A stretch of DNA of 64,000 nucleotides from Variovorax sp. PBL-H6 (GCF_901827155.1 NZ_LR594659.1:806001-870000); one strand, 5' to 3'. Shown: positions 10,974-20,499, counted from the first letter of the stretch. Program-made: numbers and translations. The notes: generated by a model not told the origin, from the letters alone.

Positions 10974-11088
10974 GGGAGGCCGGCTCGGCGAGACAGCGCC
11001 TACGAATCCTCGGGCGCCGATCTCACCTTCAGTTGCGGGATCGGCATTTGCTGAGCAAATCGGTGACCTCTCAGCCATCCAGGTGGAG

Positions 11089-11235
11089 ATGGAGCAAGCC
11101 CGCGAGCCGTGGGACTCAGGGCAGTTGGTGTACTCGTTGATCGATCTGGACAAGGCGGTTGCGGAAGCCGACAGGGCTTACCGTGCCTACCGGATGGTGG
11201 CGCGCGAGACCTACCTGCCGGACGCTCAGGCGTAG
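11089..11235 (+). CDS. Small ORF or gene remnant, 48 residues, unknown
   Basis: An open frame encodes MEQAREPWDSGQLVYSLIDL followed by a charged helix (DKAVAEADRAYRAYR). Third codon positions are strongly G/C, as in the real genes here, which argues for coding history. No good ribosome binding site stands before the ATG, and the frame stays open for a short way upstream with poorer codon use, so it may be the 3' remnant of a larger gene. Its stop overlaps the 3' end of galE by 10 bp on the other strand. I do not recognise the family. Confidence 0.35.
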   Translation: MEQAREPWDSGQLVYSLIDLDKAVAEADRAYRAYRMVARETYLPDAQA

Positions 11236-12242
11236 CCCGTCGGATTCCCCTGCTGCCACCGCCAGCTGTCCTCGCACATCTGGTCCAGCCCCCGTCGCGC
11301 ACGCCAGCCCAGGAGTGACTCGGCGAGCGCCGGGTCGCCCCAGTAGGCCGGCACATCGCCCGGTCGCCTCGGTCCGACCTCATAGGCGATGGTCTTTCCG
11401 CTGGCCCGCTCGAAGGCTTTCACAACGTCGAGCACCGAGGCGCCCTGGCCTGTGCCGAGGTTCAGCGTCACCAGGCCCGGCTGCTTTTCGGCATGGCGCA
11501 GCGCCGCCACATGCCCCTCGGCCAGGTCCATCACATGCACGTAGTCACGCACGCCGGTGCCGTCCGCCGTCGGGTAGTCGCCACCATGCACCGAGAGCTT
11601 GTCGCGCAGGCCCACTGCCACCTGGCTCACGAAGGGCATGAGGTTGTTCGGCTTGCCCTGGGGATGCTCGCCGATCAAACCGCTTTCATGCGCACCCACG
11701 GGGTTGAAGTAGCGCAGGAGGGCGATGCGCCAGGCCGGATCGGCGCGACGCAGGTCGCGCAGCGCGTCCTCCACCATCAGCTTCGATCGGCCGTAGGGAT
11801 TGGCAGGGCGCAGTGCCGCGCTCTCGGGGATGGGCGAACTGTCCGGATCGCCGTACACCGTGGCGGAGGAGGAGAAGATCAGCGTGCGCACGCCCGCCGC
11901 CTGCATGGCTTCGGTCAGCACGAAGCTGCCGTGTACATTGTTCTGGTAGTAGGTGATCGGGTCGGCCACCGAGTCGCCCACGGCCTTGAGCCCGGCGAAA
12001 TGGATCACGCCGCTGATGGCCTCCTCACGGAACAGCCGGTCGAGCAGCGCGCGGTCGCGCACGTCACCCTCCACGAAGCGGGGCGCGGTGCCGATGATCC
12101 GGGCCAGCCGGTCGAGCACGCGCACATCGCTGTTGCCGAGATTGTCCAGGATCAGCGGCGCATAGCCTGCAGCGGCCAGCGCGACGCAGGTGTGGCTGCC
12201 GATGAAGCCGGCCCCGCCGGTCACCAGAATCGTTGGGCTCAT
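11226..12242 (-). CDS. galE: UDP-glucose 4-epimerase
   Basis: Interconverts UDP-glucose and UDP-galactose and so supplies UDP-galactose for surface glycans. The 338-residue extended SDR has the NAD-binding GGAGFIGSH at residues 9-17, SSSATVYGD with the catalytic Ser near 125, and YGRSK with Tyr150 and Lys154. NPYGRSK, LRYFNPVGAH and DYVHVMDLA are typical GalE signatures. It is a single gene transcribed towards argB and divergent from slmA. Confidence 0.95.
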   Translation of the reverse strand: MSPTILVTGGAGFIGSHTCVALAAAGYAPLILDNLGNSDVRVLDRLARIIGTAPRFVEGDVRDRALLDRLFREEAISGVIHFAGLKAVGDSVADPITYYQNNVHGSFVLTEAMQAAGVRTLIFSSSATVYGDPDSSPIPESAALRPANPYGRSKLMVEDALRDLRRADPAWRIALLRYFNPVGAHESGLIGEHPQGKPNNLMPFVSQVAVGLRDKLSVHGGDYPTADGTGVRDYVHVMDLAEGHVAALRHAEKQPGLVTLNLGTGQGASVLDVVKAFERASGKTIAYEVGPRRPGDVPAYWGDPALAESLLGWRARRGLDQMCEDSWRWQQGNPTGYA

Positions 12243-12363
12243 CGTTCCCTTTCGAGGATGTCGTTTGGAATCCGTTGATTCTGCGCGACGTTACAGTTCG
12301 GCGTCGGTTGGCACGCGCTCACTGCGCTGTGCGAGAATCATTTTTTTACAATTTGCCCTGCCC

Positions 12364-13017
12364 ATGCAGAACGAAGAGACAAGCGCCCCTGGTGCCCCGC
12401 TGAGTTCCGTGAGTTCAGAGCCGGTGGCCGCACCGACGCGCAAACGTCCGAAGCCGGGCGAGCGGCGCGTGCAGATCCTCCAGGCCCTGGCGGCCATGCT
12501 GGAGCAGCCCGGCGCCGAGCGAGTCACGACCGCGGCGCTTGCCGCTCGGCTCGAGGTCAGCGAGGCCGCGCTGTACCGGCACTTCGCGAGCAAGGCGCAA
12601 ATGTTCGAGGGCTTGATCGACTTCATCGAGCAGAGCGTGTTCACGCTGATCAACCAGATCATCGAGCGCTCCGCCCCGGGACAGGAGCAGGCCGCACGCA
12701 TCATCGCGATGCTGGTCCAGTTCGCCGAGAAGAACCCGGGCATGACCCGCGTGATGGTCGGCGATGCGCTGGTCTATGAGAACGAGCGCCTGCAGAATCG
12801 GATGAACCAGTTCTTCGACAAGATCGAGGCGACGCTGCGCCAGGCCCTGCGCGGCGCCGCCGCGGCCGACGGCTCGGCCACGCCGAGCGTCGATGCGCAA
12901 GTGCGCGCCTCTGCACTCGCGGCGTTCGTGGTAGGGCGCCTGCAACGCTTCGCGCGCTCGGGCTTCCGGCGCCAGCCTTCCGAGCATCTCGAAGCCGCTG
13001 TCGCACTGATGCTTTGA
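12364..13017 (+). CDS. slmA: Nucleoid occlusion factor SlmA (TetR family)
   Basis: A 217-residue TetR-type DNA-binding protein. In this family SlmA binds chromosomal sites and blocks FtsZ ring assembly over the nucleoid. The helix-turn-helix is at about residues 55-75 (TTAALAARLEVSEAALYRHF), followed by the SlmA-typical SKAQMFEGLIDFIE. The N-terminal 35 residues are disordered and Pro/Lys rich. The start is the ATG before QNEETSAPG. The identification rests on the HTH sequence and on proximity to argB; a generic TetR regulator is the alternative. Confidence 0.85.
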   Translation: MQNEETSAPGAPLSSVSSEPVAAPTRKRPKPGERRVQILQALAAMLEQPGAERVTTAALAARLEVSEAALYRHFASKAQMFEGLIDFIEQSVFTLINQIIERSAPGQEQAARIIAMLVQFAEKNPGMTRVMVGDALVYENERLQNRMNQFFDKIEATLRQALRGAAAADGSATPSVDAQVRASALAAFVVGRLQRFARSGFRRQPSEHLEAAVALML

Positions 13018-13075
13018 AGTATTCGAGCCGACAGCCTCGCGCGGCAAACTGAGCCGGTAGCGCAAGGAGCGTCGC

Positions 13076-13600
13076 TCAATTCACCGCCGTCACCGTGATC
13101 TGGTTGTCCACCTTGTCGACGCCATTGACGGTGCGCGCAATCTGTTCGGCGCGCGTCCTTGCCTCGGTGCTCGGCGCAGATCCGCTCAGCCGCACGGTGC
13201 CCGCGCTGGAGGCGACATCGATCTGCCGTGGGCCGAGCTCCGGATCGCGCGCGATCGCGGCCGACACCGAGGCCGTGATGGCCGTGTCGTTGGCCGACGA
13301 ACTCAGCGCGCTACCGGCGTTCCTCAGCGCCTCCTTAGCCGAGTTGACGTCTTCCTTCACGCCCGGTGATTTGAAGTAGTTCACCGTGTTGTCGCGCGCC
13401 TTGTCCGCGAGGTCCGCGGCCTTGTGCGCGGCGGAAACCGTCGCGTCCTTGGATTTCTCGACGGCGGCGTCGACGTTCGCTCGGCTCTCGGCGGCCTGCC
13501 GATCGCTGCAGGCAGAGAGCGAAACGAGCACCGCCCCCGCCAGCAGGAAGGCGCAGTGCAGTCGCAGCAAGCGCGGGAGCAGCGCGTCGTTCACGCTCAT
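13076..13600 (-). CDS. BON-domain lipoprotein
   Basis: A 174-residue envelope protein. A hydrophobic signal ends in the lipobox LSAC, so it should be lipid-anchored. A central Ala/Lys-rich helical stretch is followed by a C-terminal BON domain of about 70 residues (DTAITASVSAAIARDPELG to NGVDKVDNQITVTAV), a fold linked to envelope integrity and osmotic stress (OsmY-like). The ATG at 13600 is chosen because GAGGGGAAC stands just before it. The small membrane-protein gene upstream ends 11 nt before it, so they form an operon. Confidence 0.85.
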   Translation of the reverse strand: MSVNDALLPRLLRLHCAFLLAGAVLVSLSACSDRQAAESRANVDAAVEKSKDATVSAAHKAADLADKARDNTVNYFKSPGVKEDVNSAKEALRNAGSALSSSANDTAITASVSAAIARDPELGPRQIDVASSAGTVRLSGSAPSTEARTRAEQIARTVNGVDKVDNQITVTAVN

Positions 13601-13611
13601 GGTCGTTCCCC

Positions 13612-13869
13612 TCATCGCAGCCATCGGCCGCCGCGAAACTGCTCCAGCATGGCCGCCAGGCGCGCCACACCGCCCGTGCCGCTGGCTGCGCGGCCGATGA
13701 AGGCGCCCGCCGCGGCACCGATCAGCACACGACCGAAAAGGGAGCGGCTGCGCCCGGTTGCCATCATCAGCAGCACGCCGGTGGCCAGGACGATCAGGTG
13801 TTCGCCCGGCAGGTCGGGCCGGCGCGCGTCCGCTTCCTTCAGCGCGGCCAGCCAGGATTTCTGTTCCAT
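13612..13869 (-). CDS. Small hypothetical membrane protein
   Basis: An 85-residue protein with two hydrophobic segments (GEHLIVLATGVLLMMATG and VLIGAAAGAFIGRAA). It starts at MEQKSWLAAL, preceded by the ribosome site AGGAG; an upstream in-frame start lacks one. It is co-transcribed with the BON lipoprotein. I do not recognise a named family. Confidence 0.7.
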   Translation of the reverse strand: MEQKSWLAALKEADARRPDLPGEHLIVLATGVLLMMATGRSRSLFGRVLIGAAAGAFIGRAASGTGGVARLAAMLEQFRGGRWLR

Positions 13870-13996
13870 GAAAACTCCTAGTTCGTCATCTTGTTCATAG
13901 ACGCCGCGCTCCACGCACGGTGTAGGCCGGCTTCGACGATGGAACGGGGAATCGCCCCGCCACCCGCCGCGAGGCGCAGGTCGGCGCGCCGCTGAC

Positions 13997-16057
13997 TCAG
14001 TCGGCGTCGCGCACCTTGTGCTGCGACATCAGCTGCTGCTGTGTCGCGGGTGGCACCGGCTCATAGTGCGACAGCTCGATGGTGTAGCGCCCCTGCCCGC
14101 TGGTCATGGCATTGAGCCGCGACTGATACCCGGAGAGCTCCGACATCGGCACCTGGCCGCGCACCAGCACCATCCCCGCCGCCGCGTTGGCAGTGCCGCT
14201 GACCAGTCCGCGCCGCGACGACAGGTCACCGGTGATGTCGCCGATCGCGCTCTCCGGCGCGGCGATCTCGATCTTCACCACCGGCTCCAGCACGATCGGC
14301 CGCGCTTCCTGGATCGCCGCGACGAAGGCCTTGCGCCCCGCGGTGGCGAAGGCGATGTCCTTGCTGTCCACGGTGTGGCTCTTGCCGTCGTACACCGTCA
14401 CGCGCACGTCCACCACCGGGTAGCCGGCGATCGCGCCGTGCTCCAGCACCTCGCGCACGCCCTTCTCGACGGCAGGGATGAACTGGTAGGGAATGGCCCC
14501 GCCCTTTACCTCGTCCTTGAATTCGAAGCCGGCGCCGCGCGCCAGCGGCTCCACCCGCAGGAACACCTCGCCGAACTGGCCGGCGCCGCCGGTCTGCTTC
14601 TTGTGGCGATGATGGCCTTCGGCCGGCGCGGTCACCGTCTCGCGGTAGGCGATGCGCGGCGGCCGCGTGTTGACCTCGAAGCGGTACACCTCGCGCAGCC
14701 GTTCGAGCAGCACGCGCAGGTGCAGCTCGCCCAGGCCGTAGACGATCGTCTCGTTGGTCACCGCCACGTGCTCCACGCGCAGGCAGGGGTCCTCGTCCAC
14801 CAGCTTGCCCAGAATCTCCCAGAGCCGCTGCTCGTCGCCGTGCCGCTGCGGCTCGATCGCAAGTCCATGCACCGGGATCGGAAAGTCCAGCGGCGCAAGG
14901 TGCACATGGTCGTCCTCGGCCGCGTCGTGCAGTACCGCGTCGAAATGGGCGTCCTCCACCTTCGCCACCGCGACGATGTCGCCCGGCAGCGCGCGCGCCA
15001 CTTCGGTGTACTCCTTGCCCTGCAGCATGAACAGATGGTTCACCTTGAAGGGCTTGCGGCCGTCGCCGGCGAAGAGCAGGCTGTCGCGCGTGACGGTGCC
15101 CTGGTGCACGCGGAAGATGCCCATCTTGCCCACGTACGGATCGACCGTGACCTTGAACACATGCCCCAGCACGTGCAGCGACGGGTCGGGCTTCGCCTCC
15201 ATCGGCCGCGTCTCGTCGCCCTCGCCGACGAGGAAGGCCGGCGGGTTGGCTTCGGTCGGATCGGGGAGCAGCTTGACGATCACGTCCAGCAACTCGCCCA
15301 GCCCTGCGCCGTTGCGCGCGGAGACGAAGCACACGGGGATCAAATGCCCTTCGCGCAGCGCCTGCTCCAGCGGCGCATGCAGTTCGCCGGGGTCGACGTC
15401 GCCCTGTTCCAGGTAGCGATCGACGAAGGCTGCATCCACTTCCACCACCTGCTCGACCAGCGCGCGGTGCGCCGCCTCGACGTCGCCCATCGTGCAGCCG
15501 CCCTCGCGGTTGTAGAAGCAGTCGAGCACCCCGGTGCCGCCGTCGTCGGGCAGGTTCACCGGCAGGCATTCGCGGCCGAAGGCGGCCTGGATCTGCGCCA
15601 GCAGGCCCGCCATGTCCACGCCCTGCGAATCGATCTTGTTGACGATCACCATGCGCGCCAGCTTGCGCCTGGCCGCATGCTCCATCATGCGCACCGCCAT
15701 GGACTCGATGCCGATGGCGGCGTTGATCACGACCGCCGCCGTTTCCACCGCCTCCAGCGCCGGCAGGCTCTGGCCGAGGAAGTCGGCGCCGCCGGGCGTG
15801 TCGAGCAAGTGGATGCGCGTGCCCGCATGCGCGAGATGCATCACCGAAGAATTGAGCGAGTGCTGCATGCGGCGCTCGAGCGGATCGAAGTCGCTGACGG
15901 TGCTGCCGCGCTCCACGCTGCCCGGCGCTCCGATGGCGCCGGACTTGAGCAGCAGGGCCTCCGCAAGGGTGGTCTTGCCGGAGGCAGGCGCTCCGACGAG
16001 CGCCAGGGTTCGCACCGCTTCCATTTCGGCCGCGAGGCCGTTCGATCGGCTTGGCAT
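13997..16057 (-). CDS. EF-G-like translational GTPase (FusA paralogue)
   Basis: A 686-residue EF-G homologue. The GTPase domain shows GAPASGKTTL (P-loop), DTPGG, NKID and a late SARNG. Domains II-V follow, including HHRHKKQTGGAGQFGEVFLR of domain IV. The switch I effector segment reads RRMQHSLNSSV where canonical EF-G has RGITI, so it is probably not the essential elongation factor. Known paralogues of this kind act in ribosome recycling or have no defined role. The ATG at 16057 follows AAGGAG by 6 nt. It stands alone, without rpsL/rpsG/tuf. Confidence 0.88.
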   Translation of the reverse strand: MPSRSNGLAAEMEAVRTLALVGAPASGKTTLAEALLLKSGAIGAPGSVERGSTVSDFDPLERRMQHSLNSSVMHLAHAGTRIHLLDTPGGADFLGQSLPALEAVETAAVVINAAIGIESMAVRMMEHAARRKLARMVIVNKIDSQGVDMAGLLAQIQAAFGRECLPVNLPDDGGTGVLDCFYNREGGCTMGDVEAAHRALVEQVVEVDAAFVDRYLEQGDVDPGELHAPLEQALREGHLIPVCFVSARNGAGLGELLDVIVKLLPDPTEANPPAFLVGEGDETRPMEAKPDPSLHVLGHVFKVTVDPYVGKMGIFRVHQGTVTRDSLLFAGDGRKPFKVNHLFMLQGKEYTEVARALPGDIVAVAKVEDAHFDAVLHDAAEDDHVHLAPLDFPIPVHGLAIEPQRHGDEQRLWEILGKLVDEDPCLRVEHVAVTNETIVYGLGELHLRVLLERLREVYRFEVNTRPPRIAYRETVTAPAEGHHRHKKQTGGAGQFGEVFLRVEPLARGAGFEFKDEVKGGAIPYQFIPAVEKGVREVLEHGAIAGYPVVDVRVTVYDGKSHTVDSKDIAFATAGRKAFVAAIQEARPIVLEPVVKIEIAAPESAIGDITGDLSSRRGLVSGTANAAAGMVLVRGQVPMSELSGYQSRLNAMTSGQGRYTIELSHYEPVPPATQQQLMSQHKVRDAD

Positions 16058-16204
16058 GGACATCTCCTTGCGTGCTCCGCCCAGTGGGCGGCTCAGGGTA
16101 CGGGATTGCCCAGCACGGCGCAAGGCGGGCGAACCTGGGCGCCGGCTGAGCTGAGCTGCCGGACCTTCTCTCCCGCAGGCAGCTTGCGGGCCAGGGCAGG
16201 GGAC

Positions 16205-17104
16205 TCAGCCTTCGCCGAGTTCGAAGGCCGGCACCTGCCGTCCGTCGACATCCGTGAACCCGTATTCGTGCGCGAGATCCGCGACGCAGTACACGCGGCC
16301 GCTCTTGTCCAGCACGCCGGCATCGCCCGCCAGCGCCACTACTGCCCGCCCCAGATACCGCGGCGATTCCGTCCGCGACAGCGCCGGCCGCTCCTGCCAA
16401 TGCGCCTCGTCGGTCTGGTGCCCGGCCAGGACGAACTCCGTGCGCATCCATCCGGGCGACACGGCGATGGAGGCGACGCCGTGGGGCAGCAGCTCCTGCG
16501 CCATTCCGAAGGCCAGTCGCGTCATCGAAGCCTTGGCCAGGTCGTAGAACAGGTTGCCGCGCAGGTAACGATCGCGATCCCGGAAGGTGGTCGTGACGAT
16601 CAGCCCGCGCCCGCGGCGCACCATCATGGGCGCTGCGAAGCGGCTGGCCAGCAGATGGTTGCGCACACCGCGGTCGAACATCGAGTCCCAGTTGGAAAGC
16701 GGATGCTCCCAGAACGGCGCGTCGAACACGCCATTGAAGGTCTCGTGCCCGCCCCAGGCGTTGTTCACCAGCAGATCGATGCGGCCGGCCTCGTGCTCCA
16801 CGCGGGCGAACAGCGCCGCGACCTCCTCCTCGCGCGTGTGGTCGCAGCGCACCGCGATGCCTCGCCCGCCCATCTGGGTGACTTCCTCTGCCGTCTCGTC
16901 GATGCTGCCGGGGAGGGTGTCGAGGCCCGACAGTCCCATCAGCTGCCCGTAGCTCCGGGCCGGCTCCCCGCGCGTGCTGCGCCCAGTCACGTACACGGTC
17001 GCGCCGGCCGCGCCCAGCTCCTGGGCAATCGCGCGCCCGGCGCCGCGGCTCGCGCCGGTCACCACGGCCACGCAGTCCTTGAGAGTTGATGGCTGTTGCA
17101 GCAT
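16205..17104 (-). CDS. SDR-family oxidoreductase
   Basis: A 299-residue short-chain dehydrogenase. It has the cofactor motif TGASRGAGRAI (residues about 16-26), LVNNAWGG in place of NNAG, and YDLAKAS holding the catalytic Tyr and Lys. The usual catalytic Ser position reads TTT. Length and pattern resemble the DHRS1-like group. The TGRST after the second strand suggests NADP preference. It starts 52 nt downstream of the AraC-type regulator on the same strand, so the two may be one unit. The substrate is unknown. Confidence 0.8.
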   Translation of the reverse strand: MLQQPSTLKDCVAVVTGASRGAGRAIAQELGAAGATVYVTGRSTRGEPARSYGQLMGLSGLDTLPGSIDETAEEVTQMGGRGIAVRCDHTREEEVAALFARVEHEAGRIDLLVNNAWGGHETFNGVFDAPFWEHPLSNWDSMFDRGVRNHLLASRFAAPMMVRRGRGLIVTTTFRDRDRYLRGNLFYDLAKASMTRLAFGMAQELLPHGVASIAVSPGWMRTEFVLAGHQTDEAHWQERPALSRTESPRYLGRAVVALAGDAGVLDKSGRVYCVADLAHEYGFTDVDGRQVPAFELGEG

Positions 17105-17156
17105 CCGCTGTTCCTTTCTTCGCTTCCTTGCCGAGTCCGGGAACGATAGGGTGCCT

Positions 17157-18014
17157 TCAATCCGGTGTCTTGGAAGAACCCGAAACGGCGCGTCCCAGGA
17201 ACTCGGTCGGCGTCAGCCCGCAGAGCGCGCGGAACTCGTTGGCCAGGTGCGACTGGTCGTAGTAGCCGTGGTCGATCGCCATCTGGGCCCAGTCGGGATT
17301 CGTCTGCCGACGCAGTGCGCGCAGGCAGCCGTGCAGCCGCGCCAGCCTGCTCCACGCACGCGGCGGCAGGCCGACGTGGGCATGGAACAGCTGCTGCAGA
17401 CGCCGTTCCCCGACGCCGACGGTCTCCGCCACCTCGCGCAGCGGCCGCCCTCCGCCCGAGGCGGCGATGAGCCGCGCCGCATGCGTGGCGGCTCGCTGCG
17501 ACCTAGCGTTGCCGTCCGCCTCGCACAGCCGGCGCTGCAAGGCAGCATGCAGCATCGCCATGCGTGCGGCGTCGTCCGGCGTCCGGGCCATTCGCTCCAG
17601 CAACCGGGTGCCTTCGCCTCCCCACAGCGTTTCCAGGTGAACGGTCGTTCCCGCCAACTCGCCTGCGGGAAGCCCGAGCAGGCCGGCCGCCCTGCCGGGC
17701 CGCAAGGTGAGCGACACGCCATCGATCCGGCCGCGCAGCCGCACCAGTGCCGGGGCCGTCGAAGCGCCGACCACGACCGCGGAAGGACTGCAGACCTCGC
17801 CGAGGTTGAAGATCAGCCGCACCGCCCCGTCGGGCAGCACGCGTTCGAGCACCTCATGCCCTGCCGCCACGCGCTCGCTGCACAGCAGGATGTGCGAGAT
17901 ATGCAAGCGCAGCGCCGTGCTCACCGGCGCGGCCTGCAGCGTGCCCGCGGGTGCATCCGCCTCCGGCCCTTGCACCGGGTCGTCGTCGAGGCGGAGGAAG
18001 AGGCGTTCGCTCAT
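17157..18014 (-). CDS. AraC-family transcriptional regulator
   Basis: A 285-residue regulator. The N-terminal part resembles the cupin-like sensor found in many AraC proteins (ERVLPDGAVRLIFNLGE). The C-terminal 100 residues hold the double HTH, including RPLREVAETVGVGERRLQQL and the signature DHGYYDQSHLANEFRALCGL TPTEF. The chosen ATG gives MSERLFLRL. It lies between gcd and the SDR gene on the same strand and may control the SDR. Confidence 0.85.
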   Translation of the reverse strand: MSERLFLRLDDDPVQGPEADAPAGTLQAAPVSTALRLHISHILLCSERVAAGHEVLERVLPDGAVRLIFNLGEVCSPSAVVVGASTAPALVRLRGRIDGVSLTLRPGRAAGLLGLPAGELAGTTVHLETLWGGEGTRLLERMARTPDDAARMAMLHAALQRRLCEADGNARSQRAATHAARLIAASGGGRPLREVAETVGVGERRLQQLFHAHVGLPPRAWSRLARLHGCLRALRRQTNPDWAQMAIDHGYYDQSHLANEFRALCGLTPTEFLGRAVSGSSKTPD

Positions 18015-18069
18015 GGGTCGAGTGCGCCCGAATGCTACTGCTTCGCGGCGTGCGGTCTGATGCCGCAGT

Positions 18070-20499
18070 TCAGGGCTTCGGCAAGGCATACGCCAGCACG
18101 TAGTCACCCGCCTTCGTACCGGTCGAGCCGTGGCCCCCCGCTGCCACCAGCAGGAATTGCCGGCCGTCTGCGCCGGTGTAGGTCATCGGCGTGGCCTGGC
18201 CGCCGGCGGGCAGCCGGCTTCGCCACAGTTCGCGGCCGTCGCTCACGTCGTAGGCGCGCACGTAGTAGTCCAGCGTGCCTGAGAGAAAGGCCACGCCACC
18301 TGCCGTCATGATCGGCCCGCCAAGATTCGGCACGCCCATCTTGAAAGGCAGCGGCACCGGCGCCAGGTCGCGCACCGTACCGTTGCGATGCTTCCAGGCG
18401 ATCTGCCCCGACGCCAGGTCGATCCCGGCCACGTAGCCCCACGGCGGCGCGTGGCAGGGTATGCCGAGCGGCGAGGTGAAGGCGCTGAGCTTGACCGCAA
18501 ATGGGGCACCGAAGTTTTCGTTGAGCGAGGGCAGCGCGTTCTTGGGGCGCTCCTTGCCCTGGACCATCAGCGACGTATCGTCGGGCCGCGCCACCAGCTT
18601 CGACACGAAGGCCAGGTAAGCCGGCGTCGTGAAGGCGACCTGCCGGACCGGGTCCACGGCCACGCTGCCCCAGTTGAAGACGCCGAAGTTGCCCGGGTAG
18701 ACGAGCGTGCCCTGCGTGGATGGCGGAGTGAAGCGGCCTTCGTAGCGAAGGCGCTGGAAGGCGATGCGGCAGTAAAGCTGGTCGAACATGGTCGCGCCCC
18801 ACATGTCGCTGCCCGACAGCTTCGGCGGGTCGAAGGACAGCTGCGTCTTCGGCTGCGACGGCGCCGTGTGGTCGCCCTTTGCCGCGCCGCCGGGCGCCGG
18901 CACCTCTGACACCGGGTGCAGCGGCGCGCCGGTGCGGCGGTCCAGCACGAAGAGCTCGCCTTGCTTGGTCGGCTGCACCAGCGCCGGCACCGTCTGGCCG
19001 CCGATGCGCAGGTCGACCAGCGAAGGCTGCGAGGGCACGTCGTAGTCCCAGAGATCGTGATGCACGGTCTGGTACGCCCAGCGCACCCGTCCGGTGGCGA
19101 GCTCGAGAGCGACGACCGAAGAGGAGTAGCGCTCCACCGCCTCGCTGCGGTCGCCACCCCACACGTCGGGCGTGTGGTTGCCCATCGGCACGTAAACCAG
19201 GCCCAGCGCCTCGTCCACGCTCGAGATCGACCAGCTGTTCGGCGAGTTGGGCGTGTAGGTCTGGCCTGCCGCGATCGGCGCGGTCGCATCTGGATTGGCT
19301 GAATCCCAGTTCCACACCAGCGCGCCCGTTTCGATGTCGAAGGCGCGGATCACGCCCGACTGTTCATGCGTGGAGACGTTGTCCAGCACCGTGCCGCCGA
19401 CGATCAGCAGCTTCTTCGTCACCACCACCGGCGAGGTCGAGTAGTAGGCGCCCGGGCGGTGGTTGGGCATGTTGGCCCACAGGTCGATCTGGCCCTGGCC
19501 CTTGCCGAAACTCGAGCAGGATTCGCCGTTCTCCGGATTGAGCGCCACCAGGCGGCCATCGGCTGTCGGCATGAAGAGCTTGGAAGCGCACCCGCCCGGC
19601 CCCGTGCCTGCAACGGCTTCGGCCGGCGGCTGGTACGACAGGCCGCGGCAGGTGAGATGCTGCAGCGCCAGCCCCTTCTCGACGTGCAGGTCGCGACGCC
19701 AGATCTGCGCGCCCGTAGTGGCATCGAGCGCCACCACCGACTGATGCGGCGTGCACAGGAAGAGGCGGTTGCCGATCTTCAGCGGCGTGACCTCGAACGT
19801 CGTCTCTTCCGGGTCCCCCGGCTGGCCGCGCACGTCGCCGGTGCGGAACTCCCAGGCCAGTTGGAGCTGACCTGCGTTGGCAGGCGTGATCTGCGTCAGA
19901 GGCGAATAGCGCTGCCCCATGCCGGTCCGTCCATAGGCCTGCCACTCGCCCGGCGGCACGCTGTCGCCGCCGGCAGTCGCTGCCCGTGCTGGCGGAAGCG
20001 CGCCTTTCACGGTGTGTGGGTCATGCATCCAGGACCACGCCGCGACGCCTGCGAAGGCGAGCAGGCCGAGCGAAAGCAGCATCCCGCCGCCGCGCCAGGG
20101 CGACGCCTCGTGGCGACGGATGCGCCGCCGTTCGGGCTCGGCGCTCGGAACGCGCCTGGCAGCCCCCGAGAGTGGACGCGTGATCCAGGGGGTCAGCAGC
20201 AGCGCACCGACAAGGAAGGGCACGCCGAGCCGGGCCGCGAGTGGCCACCAGTCGATGCCCACTTCCCACACGCTCCAGAGCAGCGTGGCGATGAAGAAGA
20301 TCCCATACACCCACAGCGCCGACGCAGAGCGGCGCCACAGCAGCAGGCCCGTGGCCGCGAAGGCCAGCGCCGCCCCGATGTAGTACCAGCTGCCTCCCAG
20401 CGCCGCGAGCCAGATCCCCGCGGCGGCCAACACCAGGCCGATGATGATCAGCAGCAGGCCCGTCACGCCTGTCCCGTGTGCCCGTTCCGGAATATCCAT
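18070..20499 (-). CDS. gcd: Membrane-bound PQQ-dependent glucose dehydrogenase
   Basis: Oxidises glucose (or related aldoses) to gluconolactone in the periplasm and passes electrons to ubiquinone. The 809 residues match the family length. The first 130 residues contain about five membrane helices; then comes an eight-bladed quinoprotein propeller with GEWQAYGRTGMGQRYSPL, AWEFRTGD, YVPMGNHTPDVWGG and repeated W-motifs. The start at MDIPERAHG is chosen since membrane homology begins just after it. No pqq biosynthesis genes are in the window, so the cofactor must come from elsewhere. Confidence 0.92.
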   Translation of the reverse strand: MDIPERAHGTGVTGLLLIIIGLVLAAAGIWLAALGGSWYYIGAALAFAATGLLLWRRSASALWVYGIFFIATLLWSVWEVGIDWWPLAARLGVPFLVGALLLTPWITRPLSGAARRVPSAEPERRRIRRHEASPWRGGGMLLSLGLLAFAGVAAWSWMHDPHTVKGALPPARAATAGGDSVPPGEWQAYGRTGMGQRYSPLTQITPANAGQLQLAWEFRTGDVRGQPGDPEETTFEVTPLKIGNRLFLCTPHQSVVALDATTGAQIWRRDLHVEKGLALQHLTCRGLSYQPPAEAVAGTGPGGCASKLFMPTADGRLVALNPENGESCSSFGKGQGQIDLWANMPNHRPGAYYSTSPVVVTKKLLIVGGTVLDNVSTHEQSGVIRAFDIETGALVWNWDSANPDATAPIAAGQTYTPNSPNSWSISSVDEALGLVYVPMGNHTPDVWGGDRSEAVERYSSSVVALELATGRVRWAYQTVHHDLWDYDVPSQPSLVDLRIGGQTVPALVQPTKQGELFVLDRRTGAPLHPVSEVPAPGGAAKGDHTAPSQPKTQLSFDPPKLSGSDMWGATMFDQLYCRIAFQRLRYEGRFTPPSTQGTLVYPGNFGVFNWGSVAVDPVRQVAFTTPAYLAFVSKLVARPDDTSLMVQGKERPKNALPSLNENFGAPFAVKLSAFTSPLGIPCHAPPWGYVAGIDLASGQIAWKHRNGTVRDLAPVPLPFKMGVPNLGGPIMTAGGVAFLSGTLDYYVRAYDVSDGRELWRSRLPAGGQATPMTYTGADGRQFLLVAAGGHGSTGTKAGDYVLAYALPKP

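Noticed and set aside
13937-13996. Possible tRNA or small RNA in GC-rich gaps
   Set aside because: No cloverleaf arms, T-loop GTTCGAAT-like sequence or terminator-like tail were found here or in the other short gaps.
14018-17089. Very long plus-strand frame of 1023 codons
   Set aside because: It is antisense to the EF-G-like and SDR genes, is full of His/Arg/Gln/Ala runs, and has no recognisable motif; a high-GC artefact.
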